NCBI GenBank assembly: GCA_947626905.1 | Contig: CANQUE010000023.1 | Coordinates: 1 to 32,807, forward strand | Source: an uncultured Oscillospiraceae bacterium | GTDB lineage: Bacteria; Bacillota; Clostridia; Oscillospirales; Oscillospiraceae | Length of the DNA stretch: 32,807 bases | Reading direction: 5' to 3' | Program-made: the position numbers and the translations under genes | Shown here: piece after piece, positions 1 to 8,561 of the stretch | Layout of the letters: the number at the start of each line of letters is the position of its first letter | Position numbering within the stretch: the stretch's first letter is position 1 | Notes under the pieces: generated by a model | What the model was told of the DNA's origin: nothing | The model's input: only the letters and a program-made list of their open reading frames with translations | Databases searched by the model: none

Positions 1-414
1 CTCCACCACATGATTCTTCCGTGCCTGACGCTGGTCATCATCACCATGCCCGGCTACTTCCGCATCGCTAAGTCTTCTATCCTCCAGGTCACCAGCGAGG
101 ATTTTATCACCACCATGCGGGCTACCGGCATGAGCGAGAAAAAGATCTTCCGCAAGTACATCTTCCGCAACGCCATCCTTCCCACCGTCACCATGTTCGG
201 CATCTCCATGGCGTTTCTGATCACGGGCGTGTCCCTGATCGAGATCGTCTTCTCCTGGCCCGGCATCGGACGGCTGACGCTGACTGCCATCAACCAGCGT
301 GACTATCCCACCCTGATGGGCGTGTACCTGGTGATGAGCATCTCCGTGGTCATCGTGATGATCATCACGGACATCGCGTACGCGTTCCTTGATCCGCGGA
401 TCCGGTACGAATAA
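1..414 (+). CDS. Peptide ABC transporter permease, DppB/OppB type (3' part)
   Basis: This is the C-terminal part of an inner-membrane permease; the open frame runs through the left edge (first codons Leu-His-His), so the true start lies outside the window. About 137 residues remain, compared with roughly 310 to 330 for the family. Visible are the cytoplasmic coupling (EAA-type) loop, around TMRATGMSEKKIFRKYIFRNA, and the last two or three membrane segments, ending in the DPRIRYE tail typical of DppB. The subunit pairs with the next permease to form the channel for di- or oligopeptides. The exact substrate (peptide, nickel or glutathione) cannot be read from this fragment; the peptidases downstream favour peptides. 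Confidence 0.93.
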   Translation, partial: LHHMILPCLTLVIITMPGYFRIAKSSILQVTSEDFITTMRATGMSEKKIFRKYIFRNAILPTVTMFGISMAFLITGVSLIEIVFSWPGIGRLTLTAINQRDYPTLMGVYLVMSISVVIVMIITDIAYAFLDPRIRYE

Positions 415-428
415 AGGCGGTGAAGGCA

Positions 429-1280
429 GTGAAGAAATTTGTGAAAAAAAGCTGGGACATGGTCCGCAGCGACCGGCAGATGTTGTCCGGCGTCATCGGC
501 GTGCTGATCCTGCTGTTCATCATCGTTTTCGCCAGTGTTCTGGCCACCGACGACCCCTACTTCTACGGGCCGGACGTGCTGGCCGCCCCCGGCGTCAACG
601 GCCATCTGCTGGGCACCAACCACATGGGGCAGGACGTGTACAGCATGCTGATCTACGGCGTGCGCACCTCCCTGAAGGTGGCCCTGATCGCCTCCCTGAT
701 CTCCGGCGTCATCGGCGTGCTGGTGGGCGGCCTGGGCGGCTACCTGGGCGGCAAGGTGGATACCGTGGTATCTGAGATCATCAACATCTTCCTGATGATC
801 CCCACCTTCTTCCTGATTATGCTGATCATCTCCCTGTTCGGCAGCAACATCCGAAACGTGATGATCGTCATCGGTCTGACTACCTGGTCCAGCAACGCCA
901 AGCTGATGCGGGCCCAGGCCCTGTCCCTGCGGGAGCGGACGTTCGTCAAGAGCGCCATCGCCCTGGGCGAGACGAAGACCCAGATCCTCTTCAAGTACAT
1001 CCTGCCCAACGGCATCTTCCCCGTCATCGCCAACACCACCCGCGGCATGGCCGGCGCCATCCTGACCGAGGCTTCGCTGTCGTTCCTGGGTCTGGGCGAC
1101 CCCACCATCATCTCCTGGGGCCAGATGATCTACCAGGGCAAGGAGTACATCACCACCTCCTGGTGGGTGTCGGCGTTCTCCGGCATCGCCATCATCATCA
1201 CCGTCATCATCTTCTATATGCTGGGCGACGGACTGAACCACGTGCTCAACCCCAAGTATTCGCAAGGGGGTAACAAATAG
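429..1280 (+). CDS. Peptide ABC transporter permease, DppC/OppC type
   Basis: This is the second membrane subunit of the peptide importer, about 283 residues. It has an N-terminal membrane anchor (MLSGVIGVLILLFIIVFASV), a short extracytoplasmic stretch with the DPYFYGPD/GTNHMGQDVYS motif typical of DppC, then five membrane segments. The coupling loop is near ALSLRERTFVKSAIALGE, and the GLGDPTIISWG motif sits near the C-terminus. GTG codons at 420 and 429 are both possible starts; I prefer 429 because AAAGGCGG at 413-420 gives normal ribosome-site spacing there. It follows the first permease closely, and its stop shares one base with the GTG start of the next ATPase, so the genes are translationally linked. 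Confidence 0.95.
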   Translation: MKKFVKKSWDMVRSDRQMLSGVIGVLILLFIIVFASVLATDDPYFYGPDVLAAPGVNGHLLGTNHMGQDVYSMLIYGVRTSLKVALIASLISGVIGVLVGGLGGYLGGKVDTVVSEIINIFLMIPTFFLIMLIISLFGSNIRNVMIVIGLTTWSSNAKLMRAQALSLRERTFVKSAIALGETKTQILFKYILPNGIFPVIANTTRGMAGAILTEASLSFLGLGDPTIISWGQMIYQGKEYITTSWWVSAFSGIAIIITVIIFYMLGDGLNHVLNPKYSQGGNK

Positions 1281-2239
1281 TGGAAAACTTACTGACCATC
1301 AAAAACATGAACGTCACGTACGTCAACAAGGTCCGCCGGGTCATGGCGGTGCGCGACGTCAGCTTTTCCATCGACAAGGGCGACTCTCTGGGTCTGGTGG
1401 GCGAATCCGGCAGCGGCAAGTCCACCCTGGCCACCGCCCTTCTCCGGCTCCACCCCCATTCCACCGAGATCACCGGCGAGGCCATCTTCGAGGGACAGGA
1501 TCTGCTGTCCATCCCGGAGAGCGAGATGAACAAGCTCCGCTGGGTCAAGATCGCCGTGGTGTTCCAGAAGGCCATGAACGCCCTCAGCCCCGTCCACCGC
1601 ATCTCCACCCAGTTCGAGGACATCTACCGGGTGCATTACCCCAACGCCACCTCCGAGGAGATCCGGGAGCGGGCCATGGAGCTTCTCAAGCTGGTCAACC
1701 TGCCGGAGCGGGTCTACCGCCTCTATCCCCATGAGATGAGCGGCGGCATGATCCAGCGTATGGCCATCGCCATCAGTCTGATGCACCACCCCCAGCTGCT
1801 GATCTTCGACGAGGCCACCACCGCGCTGGACGTGGTCACCCAGGGCCAGATCCTGAAGGAGATCGTGGAGATGGAGGAGACCCTGGAGACCACCCGCATC
1901 ATGATTACCCACGACATGTCCGTGGTGGCCACCACCTGCAACAAGGTGGCGGTCATGTACGCCGGCGAGCTGGTGGAGTTCGGCATGGTCAAGGACGTGC
2001 TGACCAAACCCAACCACCCGTACACCATGGGCCTGCAGCGGTCGTTCCCCTCTCTGAAGGGAGAGAACACCAAGCTGGAGTCCATCCCCGGCTTCCTGCC
2101 CGATCTCTCCAAGGAGCTCCCGGGCTGCGTGTTCGCCCCCCGCTGCCCCTACGCGACGGATCGCTGCCGCAAGGAGAAGCCGCCTATGATGGACGTCGGC
2201 AACGGCCTGGCCGCCTGCTGGCGCTGTGAGGAGAGGTGA
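1280..2239 (+). CDS. Peptide ABC transporter ATP-binding protein, DppD/OppD type
   Basis: This cytoplasmic ATPase subunit (319 aa) energises import. Walker A is GESGSGKST (residues 41-49), the Q-loop glutamine is Q96, the signature MSGGM lies at 153-157, Walker B LLIFDE at 173-178 and the H-loop histidine at 211. The signature departs from LSGGQ, which is common in DppD-type subunits. The C-terminal oligopeptide_HPY extension carries Cys283, Cys289, Cys296 and Cys313/316, the cysteine set proposed in some relatives to hold an iron-sulfur cluster. The start is GTG at 1280, sharing a base with the previous stop and preceded by AAGGGGG. It overlaps the ribosome site of the partner ATPase. Confidence 0.96.
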   Translation: MENLLTIKNMNVTYVNKVRRVMAVRDVSFSIDKGDSLGLVGESGSGKSTLATALLRLHPHSTEITGEAIFEGQDLLSIPESEMNKLRWVKIAVVFQKAMNALSPVHRISTQFEDIYRVHYPNATSEEIRERAMELLKLVNLPERVYRLYPHEMSGGMIQRMAIAISLMHHPQLLIFDEATTALDVVTQGQILKEIVEMEETLETTRIMITHDMSVVATTCNKVAVMYAGELVEFGMVKDVLTKPNHPYTMGLQRSFPSLKGENTKLESIPGFLPDLSKELPGCVFAPRCPYATDRCRKEKPPMMDVGNGLAACWRCEER

Positions 2240-2244
2240 GGACC

Positions 2245-3243
2245 ATGGAGAACAATTCCGCTTATATCCAGATCCAGGACGTCCAGAAGTTCTATCCCCA
2301 TAAGGACGGAAAGCTGTTTCACAAGCGGGGCGAGGAGCGCCCGCTGGTCAAGGCCGTGGACGGCATCAACCTCACCGTCGAGCGGGGGGAGATCCTGGGC
2401 GTGATCGGCGAGTCCGGCTGCGGCAAGTCCACCCTGGGCCGCGTGCTGGTCCGGCTGGAGCCGCCCACCAGCGGCAACGTCCTCATCAACGGCGTCTCCA
2501 CCGAGCAGATGCTGAAGGAGGACCCCAAGAAGTTCCGCCGTCACGTGCAGATCATCTTCCAGAACCCCTTTGACACCTTCACCCCCCGGGACACCATCCA
2601 GAAGATCCTGCTGCGCGTTCTCAGCCAGCACCACATCGGCGAGACCACGGAAGAGCGCATCCAGATGTGCATCGATGCCCTGGAGGCCGGCGGTCTGCGG
2701 CCGGCGGAGGACATCCTGTCCCGCTATCCCCACGAGCTGTCCGGCGGCCAGCTGCAGCGGATCTCCATCATCCGCTCCATGTTCCTGAAGCCCAGCTTCA
2801 TCATCGCGGACGAGCCGGTGTCCATGCTGGACGTGTCGGTCCGCGCGGATATCATCAACATGCTGGTGGACCTGGCCCGGAACCAAAACGCCGCCGTCAT
2901 GTTCATCAGCCACGACATCGCCCTGACCCGGTATGTGTCCGACAACATCGCCGTCATGTACCTGGGCCGCATCGTGGAGTACGGCACCGCCGACGAGGTG
3001 GTCAAGAACCCCCAGCACCCCTACACCCGGGCTCTGATCTCCAACTGCGCGTCGGTGGACCCCTTTGAGGCCCACGAGGAGATCTCCATCGAGGGCGAGC
3101 CCCCCACCCCCATCAACCCCGGTCCCGGCTGCTACTTCGCCCCCCGCTGCTTCATGGCCACGGAGGAGTGCTTCAAGAGCTATCCGGAACGCACCGACCT
3201 GGGCGGCACCCACTATGCCACCTGCCACCTGGCCGGGAAATAA
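2245..3243 (+). CDS. Peptide ABC transporter ATP-binding protein, DppF/OppF type
   Basis: This is the second ATPase of the importer, 332 residues from ATG 2245. A GTG at 2236 is in frame, but GAGGAG at 2228-2233 is too close to it and correctly spaced for 2245. Walker A GESGCGKST lies at 55-63, signature LSGGQ at 165-169, Walker B FIIADE at 185-190 and the H-loop histidine at 223. The C-terminal HPY extension has Cys296, Cys302, Cys309 and Cys327. DppD and DppF form a heterodimer; this one has the canonical signature and the partner the variant one. The gene is separated by 57 bases from the binding-protein gene. Confidence 0.96.
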   Translation: MENNSAYIQIQDVQKFYPHKDGKLFHKRGEERPLVKAVDGINLTVERGEILGVIGESGCGKSTLGRVLVRLEPPTSGNVLINGVSTEQMLKEDPKKFRRHVQIIFQNPFDTFTPRDTIQKILLRVLSQHHIGETTEERIQMCIDALEAGGLRPAEDILSRYPHELSGGQLQRISIIRSMFLKPSFIIADEPVSMLDVSVRADIINMLVDLARNQNAAVMFISHDIALTRYVSDNIAVMYLGRIVEYGTADEVVKNPQHPYTRALISNCASVDPFEAHEEISIEGEPPTPINPGPGCYFAPRCFMATEECFKSYPERTDLGGTHYATCHLAGK

Positions 3244-3244
3244 C

Positions 3245-3290
3245 CCTGTTCCCTTGCTTCTAGGGGAAGCTTTACAATACATTTTTTATA
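3245..3290 (+). other. Small hairpin between transporter genes and binding-protein gene
   Basis: A GCTTC-TAGGG-GAAGC stem-loop (about 3256-3270) is followed by a T-rich stretch. It could reduce read-through or act as an mRNA end, giving different levels of the membrane complex and the binding protein. The stem is only five base pairs, so this is a weak call. Confidence 0.3.
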
Positions 3291-3300
3291 GGAGGAAACA

Positions 3301-4971
3301 ATGAACAAGACGAAGAGACTGATTGCTCTGCTGCTCAGTCTGGTCATGCTGTGCGCGCTGCTGAGCGGCTGCGGCGGCAGCTCCAGCGACAGCAAGACCG
3401 AAGAGCCTGCTGCCGAGAGCGGCGAGACCCAGGAGCCCGCTGCTGAAGAGGGCGGCGAGGAGGCCGAAGAGGCCGAGGAGCCTGAGGCGCCCGCCTCCAC
3501 CATGAACACCGTGATCGTGCGTGAGACCGGCGACCCCAAGACCTGGAACCCCACCTACCAGTCTGACGACAACCTGTACAGCATCGCTCAGAACGTCTAT
3601 GTCCGTCTGACCTGCCTGGACCACACCAAGACCGTCATCCCCGAAGCGGCTGAGTCCTGGGACGTCACCGACGAGGGCATGACCATCACCTTCCACCTGA
3701 AGGACGGCCAGAAGTGGTGGGACGGCGAGGCTCTGACCGCTGACGACGTCAAGTACACCTTCGACTACGTCAAAGAGCATCCCGAAACCTACTTCAGCAG
3801 CAGCATGGACATCGTCGACACCATCGAGGTCATCGATCCCCTGACGGTGGTCTTCCACATGAACACCGCCGACGTGTCCTTCGTGGCCCGTCTGGGCTGG
3901 TATGGCACGTTCATTCTGCCCCAGCACATCTTCGACAACGGCCAGCCTTGGGAAGATAACCCCGCCTCCACCGACCCCATGCAGGTCGTCGGCTGCGGCC
4001 CCTTCAAGATCGAGAGCTACACCCAGGGCTCCAACACCACCCTGGTGGCCAACGAGGACTACTATGCCGGCGCTCCCAAGATCGACCGGCTGATCTTCTC
4101 CATCATTCCTGACGACGCCACCGCTGTCCAGGCCATGCTGAACGGCGAAGTGGACTACATGCAGACCTTCCCCTCCAACAGCGTCTCCCAGATGCTGGGC
4201 AACCCCGACTTCAACATGGTCCCCGATACCTATCCTTCCCCCTACCGCATCATCTTCAACATGAATGACCCGATCGTCGGCGACCTCGCCGTCCGTCAGG
4301 CCATCGCCCTGTGCATCAACCGTGAGGAAGTCAGCGAGAAGGCTTATGCCGGCATCATGCCGCCTGAGTACAGCGCTTATCCCTCCGTGGTCTCCTGGTG
4401 CTCCAACACCGAGGACACCTATCCCAAGCAGGACATCGAGGCCGCCAAGCAGGTCCTCGAGGACGCCGGCTACACCCAGGATGAGAACGGCTTCTATGTC
4501 ACCGGCATCGTGTGGGACGTGTTCGAGGGCATGCAGGATATGGCCAACCTGATCATCGCCAGCTGCGCTGAGGCCGGCATCGAGATCACGATGAACCTGT
4601 CCGAGTACAACGCCTGGTCCCAGAAGGTCAGCCAGGAGCGCAACTTCATGATGGAGTCCCAGGGCGGCTTCATGGGCCCCGACCCCGCCGCTCTCGCCAC
4701 CCGTCTGGGCACCGGCTCCAACAGCAACTACGGCGCTTGGAGCAATGCCGAGTTCGACCGTCTGTGCGCTGAGGCCGCCGCTACCGGCGATACGGAGAAG
4801 CGCGCTGAGCTGTACAAGGCCGCCCAGAAGATCATCGTCGAGGAGCTGCCCATGATCAACGTTGTGGGCTACGCCGATTACACCGCCACGGTCAGCAACC
4901 TGCACGGCACGCCCGACGAGGGCGAAGGCCAGTGGAGCTGGGAGGATTGGAGCCACGCTTACTTTGACTGA
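3301..4971 (+). CDS. Peptide ABC transporter substrate-binding lipoprotein (SBP_bac_5)
   Basis: This extracellular, lipid-anchored receptor delivers peptides to the importer (556 aa). The N-terminus has two or three lysines/arginines, a hydrophobic stretch and a lipobox LSGC with the lipidated cysteine at residue 24. An acidic Glu/Ala/Pro linker (about 30-66) acts as a spacer from the membrane. The family 5 fold follows, with the typical PEAAESW, FHLKDGQKWWDGE and ALTADDVKYTFDY motifs (about 115-155) and a C-terminal ELPMINVV region. AGGAGG sits at ideal distance before ATG. It uses GCT and CGT codons more than its neighbours, as expected for a highly expressed protein. The ligand class (peptide rather than nickel or haem) is inferred from the neighbours. 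Confidence 0.95.
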   Translation: MNKTKRLIALLLSLVMLCALLSGCGGSSSDSKTEEPAAESGETQEPAAEEGGEEAEEAEEPEAPASTMNTVIVRETGDPKTWNPTYQSDDNLYSIAQNVYVRLTCLDHTKTVIPEAAESWDVTDEGMTITFHLKDGQKWWDGEALTADDVKYTFDYVKEHPETYFSSSMDIVDTIEVIDPLTVVFHMNTADVSFVARLGWYGTFILPQHIFDNGQPWEDNPASTDPMQVVGCGPFKIESYTQGSNTTLVANEDYYAGAPKIDRLIFSIIPDDATAVQAMLNGEVDYMQTFPSNSVSQMLGNPDFNMVPDTYPSPYRIIFNMNDPIVGDLAVRQAIALCINREEVSEKAYAGIMPPEYSAYPSVVSWCSNTEDTYPKQDIEAAKQVLEDAGYTQDENGFYVTGIVWDVFEGMQDMANLIIASCAEAGIEITMNLSEYNAWSQKVSQERNFMMESQGGFMGPDPAALATRLGTGSNSNYGAWSNAEFDRLCAEAAATGDTEKRAELYKAAQKIIVEELPMINVVGYADYTATVSNLHGTPDEGEGQWSWEDWSHAYFD

Positions 4972-4997
4972 TCCCTGTCTCTGAAAAGAGCGGATCA
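4969..4997 (+). other. Stem-loop with GAAA loop over the binding-protein stop codon
   Basis: TGATCC (4969-4974) pairs with GGATCA (4992-4997) and CTCT (4979-4982) with AGAG (4987-4990) around a GAAA tetraloop, with a small internal loop. No T-run follows, so it is not a standard terminator. It may protect the 3' end of the abundant binding-protein mRNA. Confidence 0.4.
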
Positions 4998-5040
4998 CCC
5001 CAAAGAAACGGCCAATCCCCTTAAAACACTGACATTCGCG

Positions 5041-5069
5041 TTGACGAAGCAGTAAATATCCTATATAAT
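5041..5069 (+). promoter_or_regulatory. Sigma-A type promoter for the peptidase pair
   Basis: TTGACG at 5041-5046, a 17-base spacer and TATAAT at 5064-5069 give a near-consensus vegetative promoter, so the two peptidase genes can be transcribed apart from the transporter. The start of transcription is expected near 5076. Confidence 0.8.
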
Positions 5070-5100
5070 TTCAGAGCATACGAAAGTGTGCTCTGAAATT
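5067..5100 (+). repeat. Long inverted repeat overlapping the -10 box and start site
   Basis: The arms 5067-5081 and 5086-5100 pair over 15 positions (14 Watson-Crick and one T-G) around a GAAA loop. The repeat begins inside the -10 box and covers the expected start site. It could be an operator for a dimeric regulator, or, in transcripts read through from the transporter genes, a stable GNRA-capped hairpin. No T-run follows directly. Confidence 0.7.
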
Positions 5101-5139
5101 GTATGGGTATGTATTTTATGACAAGGAAGTGATCGCGAT

Positions 5140-6555
5140 ATGGCAATGAGCAAAGTGTTCCAACAGCTGTTGGAGAACATCCCCGACTACAAGGAATTCC
5201 TCACCGTAGAGGAGCTGGACGCCAGCTCCCGGGCGCTGGCGGAAAAATACCCCGATGTGGTGTCCATCTTTGAGATGGGCCGGACCAAGGACGACTATCC
5301 CATCCTGTGCCTGAAGATCGGCAGCGGCTCCAAGAACGCGCTGATGTTCGGCTGCCCCCATCCCAACGAGCCCATCGGCACCATGATGCTGGAGTACTTC
5401 ACCGAGAATCTGGCCAGCAACAAGGCCCTGCGGGACGAGCTGGACTACACCTGGTATATCGTCAAGGCCTGGGACGCCGACGGCCTGCGTCTGAACGAGA
5501 AGTGGCTGAAGGGGCCCTATACCATCTATAACTACTCCCGCAACTTCTTCCGTCCCGCCGGCCACCGCCAGGTGGACTGGACGTTCCCCGTGGACTATAA
5601 GGATCTGCACTTCCACAACTCCATCCCCGAGACCAAGGCCATGATGGCCCTGATCGACCAGATCCGGCCCGCCTTCATCTACTCCCTCCACAACGCCGGC
5701 TTCGGCGGGGTCTATTGGTATATGTCCAAGGCTCTGCCCTCCCTCTACGACGAGATGTACGCCGCCGCCAACAAGGTGCAGGTGCCCCTGAACCTGGGCG
5801 AGCCCGAGGCCCCCTACTGCGTGGCCTATGCCCCCGCCATCTACCAGGCCCTGGGCATCGAGCAGGAGTACGATTACATGGAGAAGTACGCCCCCGCCGG
5901 CACGGACATCGGCGCCCGGTTCAACGTGGGCAACTGCAGCGAGAGTTATGCCCGGACCAAGTACGGCAGCTTCACCCTGCTGACGGAGCTGCCCTATTTC
6001 TTCGACAAGCGGATCATGGACCAGTCCCAGGGCACCATGAAGCGCAAGGACGCGGTGCTGAAGAGCCTGGATATGGACGAGGCCAGCAACAAGTATCTGG
6101 TGGACACCATGAAGCTGTCCAACCAGTACTTCCAGCCTCTGAACCCCTTCCGTCTGGCTCTGGAGGCCTTTACCTCCGAGCGGAGCAACGACGCCACCCG
6201 CCAGATGGTCAACACCAACCCCGAATTTGACAAGACCGCCACCGTGGCGGAGGAGTTCGACAACCTTCTCATGTCCCGGTTCTACAAGGCCCTCAGCTAC
6301 GGCATGCTGATCCGCGCCAATGAGTACGAGCTGGACGCCATGGCCAAGGCCGGCGAGACCGACCCGGACAAAGAGGCGGCCCTGAAGAACGCCCGGGATA
6401 TCGCCATCGTCCACCACAAGGAGCTGACCGACGAGCTGGAGCGGGAGATCCAGTATGAGGTGGTCCCCATCCGCAAGCTGGTGTCCATCCAGCTGGAGTG
6501 CGGGCTGCTGGTGGGCAAGTACCTGCACGATCACGACATCAAGACCAACGAATAA
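5140..6555 (+). CDS. M14-family zinc carboxypeptidase-like protein
   Basis: This 471-residue cytoplasmic protein has the signs of an M14 metallopeptidase. Zinc ligands are in GCPHPNEPIG (His74, Glu77) and SLHNAGFGG (His184), and the likely catalytic glutamate is Glu283 in LLTELPYFF. There is no signal peptide, so it would act inside the cell on peptides brought in by the upstream importer. The C-terminal ~180 residues are helical and not part of the core fold. A good ribosome site (AAGGAAG) precedes ATG 5140; a second ATG lies two codons later. It is followed after 15 bases by an S9 peptidase in the same operon. Specificity is unknown, and an amidohydrolase (succinylglutamate desuccinylase-like) role is possible within the same fold. 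Confidence 0.85.
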   Translation: MAMSKVFQQLLENIPDYKEFLTVEELDASSRALAEKYPDVVSIFEMGRTKDDYPILCLKIGSGSKNALMFGCPHPNEPIGTMMLEYFTENLASNKALRDELDYTWYIVKAWDADGLRLNEKWLKGPYTIYNYSRNFFRPAGHRQVDWTFPVDYKDLHFHNSIPETKAMMALIDQIRPAFIYSLHNAGFGGVYWYMSKALPSLYDEMYAAANKVQVPLNLGEPEAPYCVAYAPAIYQALGIEQEYDYMEKYAPAGTDIGARFNVGNCSESYARTKYGSFTLLTELPYFFDKRIMDQSQGTMKRKDAVLKSLDMDEASNKYLVDTMKLSNQYFQPLNPFRLALEAFTSERSNDATRQMVNTNPEFDKTATVAEEFDNLLMSRFYKALSYGMLIRANEYELDAMAKAGETDPDKEAALKNARDIAIVHHKELTDELEREIQYEVVPIRKLVSIQLECGLLVGKYLHDHDIKTNE

Positions 6556-6570
6556 GGAGGGCATCGGTAT

Positions 6571-8382
6571 ATGAACAGATTGGAAAGCCTGCTCCGGACA
6601 AGCACCGCCCGCAATGCGGTGTGGCTGGACGACGGCGAGACCATCGCCTATATCCGCCTGGGCGAGGGCGGCCCCCGGGTATGGGAAATGAACCTGACCA
6701 CCGGCAAGCAGCGCCAGCGCTCCTTCGGCGACGACCGGATCTGGTCCATCAAGGGCCACCCCCAGACCGGCAGCATCCTTTTCTGCATGGATAAGGGCGG
6801 CAACGAGCATGAGCAGGTCTATCTGCTGGAAAAGGACAGCCAGGAGCCCCGGGACCTGACCGGCACGCCGGAGGCCCGCAACTTCCTGGGCGGCCTGTCC
6901 CCGGACGGGAAGACCGTCTCCTACGCCAGCAACGTCCGGGTGCCCCAGACCTTCGACATCTGGACCTGCGACGTCGCCACCGGCGAGAAGAAGATGGTCC
7001 TGCAAAACGACGACCATTATAACTGGCCCGCCGGCGACGCCCTGTCCCCCAACGGTCAGTACCTGCTGTACAACAAGCTGCTGGGCACCTCCAACAACGC
7101 CCTGTGGATGCTGGATCTGACCACCGGCAAGGCCGTGCGCGTCCCCGCCGACGAGAAGATCTCCGCCGAGGTCAATCCCACCTGGCGCCATGACTCCGCC
7201 GGCTTCTTCCTGGTCACCGACCGGGACAGCGAGTACCCCTACGTGGCCCACTACGACATCGCCGCCGGCAAGATGGAGCGCTACCTCGCCTTCCCCTGGG
7301 AGGTGGAGCACATCGCCCTCTCCGCCGACGACCGGTATCTGGCCGTCACCGTCAACGAGGACAGCTTCCTGCGGATGCACATCTATGATCTGTGCAACAA
7401 CAACGAGGAGGTCAACTGCCCCCAGCCTCCCAAGGGCGTCATCAGCAACTACAGCACCATGTCCTGGTCCCCCAAGGGCCACAAGCTGCTCTTCACCGTC
7501 AGCAGCGGCAAGCGCCCGGAGAATATCTGGCTGCTGGATCTGGACAAGGACAGCCTGTATCCTCTGACCTACTCCGATCTGAACGGCCTGTCCGCCGACA
7601 GCCTGTGCGAGCCCCAGCTCATGCGCTACCACTCCTTCGACGGCCTGGAGGTCCCCTTCTGGCTGTATGTTCCCCACGGCGTGGAGCCCAAGAACCTGCC
7701 GGTGGTGGTGGAGATCCACGGCGGCCCGGAGGGCCAGGAGCTTTCCTCCTACAACGCGTTCATCCAGTACCTGGTGGGCGAGGGCATCGCGGTGGCGGCC
7801 CCCAACGTCCGGGGCAGCACCGGCTATGGCAAGACCTACACCCATCTGGACGACGTGGAAAAGCGTCTGGACAGCGTCAAGGACATCGGCAGTCTGGTGG
7901 AATACCTGGTGAAGGAGGGCATCGCCGACAAGGACCGCATGGCGGTCACCGGCATGAGCTACGGCGGCTTCATGACCCTGTCCTGCGCCACCCGTCTGCC
8001 GGATCTGTGGTGCTGCGCCATTGATACCGTGGGCATGTATAACCTGGAGACCTTCCTGGAGAACACGGCGGAGTACCGCCGGGCCCACCGGGAGACGGAG
8101 TACGGCTCCCTGGCCCACCACCGCCACATCCTGCGGGAGGTTTCTCCCATCGCCAAGATCGACGACATCCAGGCGCCCCTGATGGTCATCCAGGGCCGCA
8201 ACGACCCCCGCGTCCCCGCCGAGGAGGCGGAGCAGGTGGTCGGCACCCTGCGCCAGCGGGGCCACGTGGTGGAGTACATCTGCTACGAGGACGAGGGCCA
8301 CGGCATCAGCAAGGTGAAAAACCAGCTGGACTGCTATCCCCGGATGGCCGCATTCCTGAAGAAATACATGCACATCGACTGA
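6571..8382 (+). CDS. S9-family serine peptidase (prolyl oligopeptidase / acylaminoacyl-peptidase type)
   Basis: This is a 603-residue cytoplasmic peptidase. Residues 1-340 form a beta-propeller-like domain with repeated WD/PD-type blades such as LSPDGKTVSY and WSPKGHKLLF. Residues 345-603 are the alpha/beta-hydrolase domain with HGGPEGQ (oxyanion region), nucleophile Ser463 in GMSYGG, Asp545 in GRNDPRVP and His578 in DEGHGI, so the catalytic triad is complete. Such enzymes cleave short peptides, often after proline or after blocked N-termini; which one cannot be decided here. GGAGG lies before ATG, 15 bases after the M14 gene. With the importer and the M14 enzyme it makes a coherent peptide-degradation unit. 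Confidence 0.93.
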   Translation: MNRLESLLRTSTARNAVWLDDGETIAYIRLGEGGPRVWEMNLTTGKQRQRSFGDDRIWSIKGHPQTGSILFCMDKGGNEHEQVYLLEKDSQEPRDLTGTPEARNFLGGLSPDGKTVSYASNVRVPQTFDIWTCDVATGEKKMVLQNDDHYNWPAGDALSPNGQYLLYNKLLGTSNNALWMLDLTTGKAVRVPADEKISAEVNPTWRHDSAGFFLVTDRDSEYPYVAHYDIAAGKMERYLAFPWEVEHIALSADDRYLAVTVNEDSFLRMHIYDLCNNNEEVNCPQPPKGVISNYSTMSWSPKGHKLLFTVSSGKRPENIWLLDLDKDSLYPLTYSDLNGLSADSLCEPQLMRYHSFDGLEVPFWLYVPHGVEPKNLPVVVEIHGGPEGQELSSYNAFIQYLVGEGIAVAAPNVRGSTGYGKTYTHLDDVEKRLDSVKDIGSLVEYLVKEGIADKDRMAVTGMSYGGFMTLSCATRLPDLWCCAIDTVGMYNLETFLENTAEYRRAHRETEYGSLAHHRHILREVSPIAKIDDIQAPLMVIQGRNDPRVPAEEAEQVVGTLRQRGHVVEYICYEDEGHGISKVKNQLDCYPRMAAFLKKYMHID

Positions 8383-8399
8383 TCCCCCGTTTCGGATCG

Positions 8400-8449
8400 A
8401 CAAACAAAACACGGCGACGGTCCGGGTCCCAACCCGGCACCGCCGCCGT
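8400..8449 (-). terminator. Terminator for the sigma/anti-sigma operon, shared by the convergent peptidase operon
   Basis: A long GC-rich hairpin (8411-8427 with 8432-8449, one mismatch and one bulge, loop 8428-8431) lies between convergent genes. On the minus strand it is followed by GTTTTGTTTG, a usable T-run. On the plus strand only CGTTGATT follows, so termination there would be weaker. The rest of 8450-8561 shows no gene or clear signal. Confidence 0.65.
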
Positions 8450-8561
8450 CGTTGATTCTGAGGCCGTTTTTGCAGATGCGTCCGTCCCGGAGAGCCTGGC
8501 CCGCCGTTGAGAACCCGATCGTTACGAGGCCCAGCGGAGCGTTTGCAATGGGAAATGGTAC

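Noticed and set aside
5116-8412. Minus-strand open frame of 1098 codons opposite the two peptidase genes
   Set aside because: It mirrors the third-codon GC bias of two well-supported plus-strand genes; its protein is His/Val/Gly-rich without domains.
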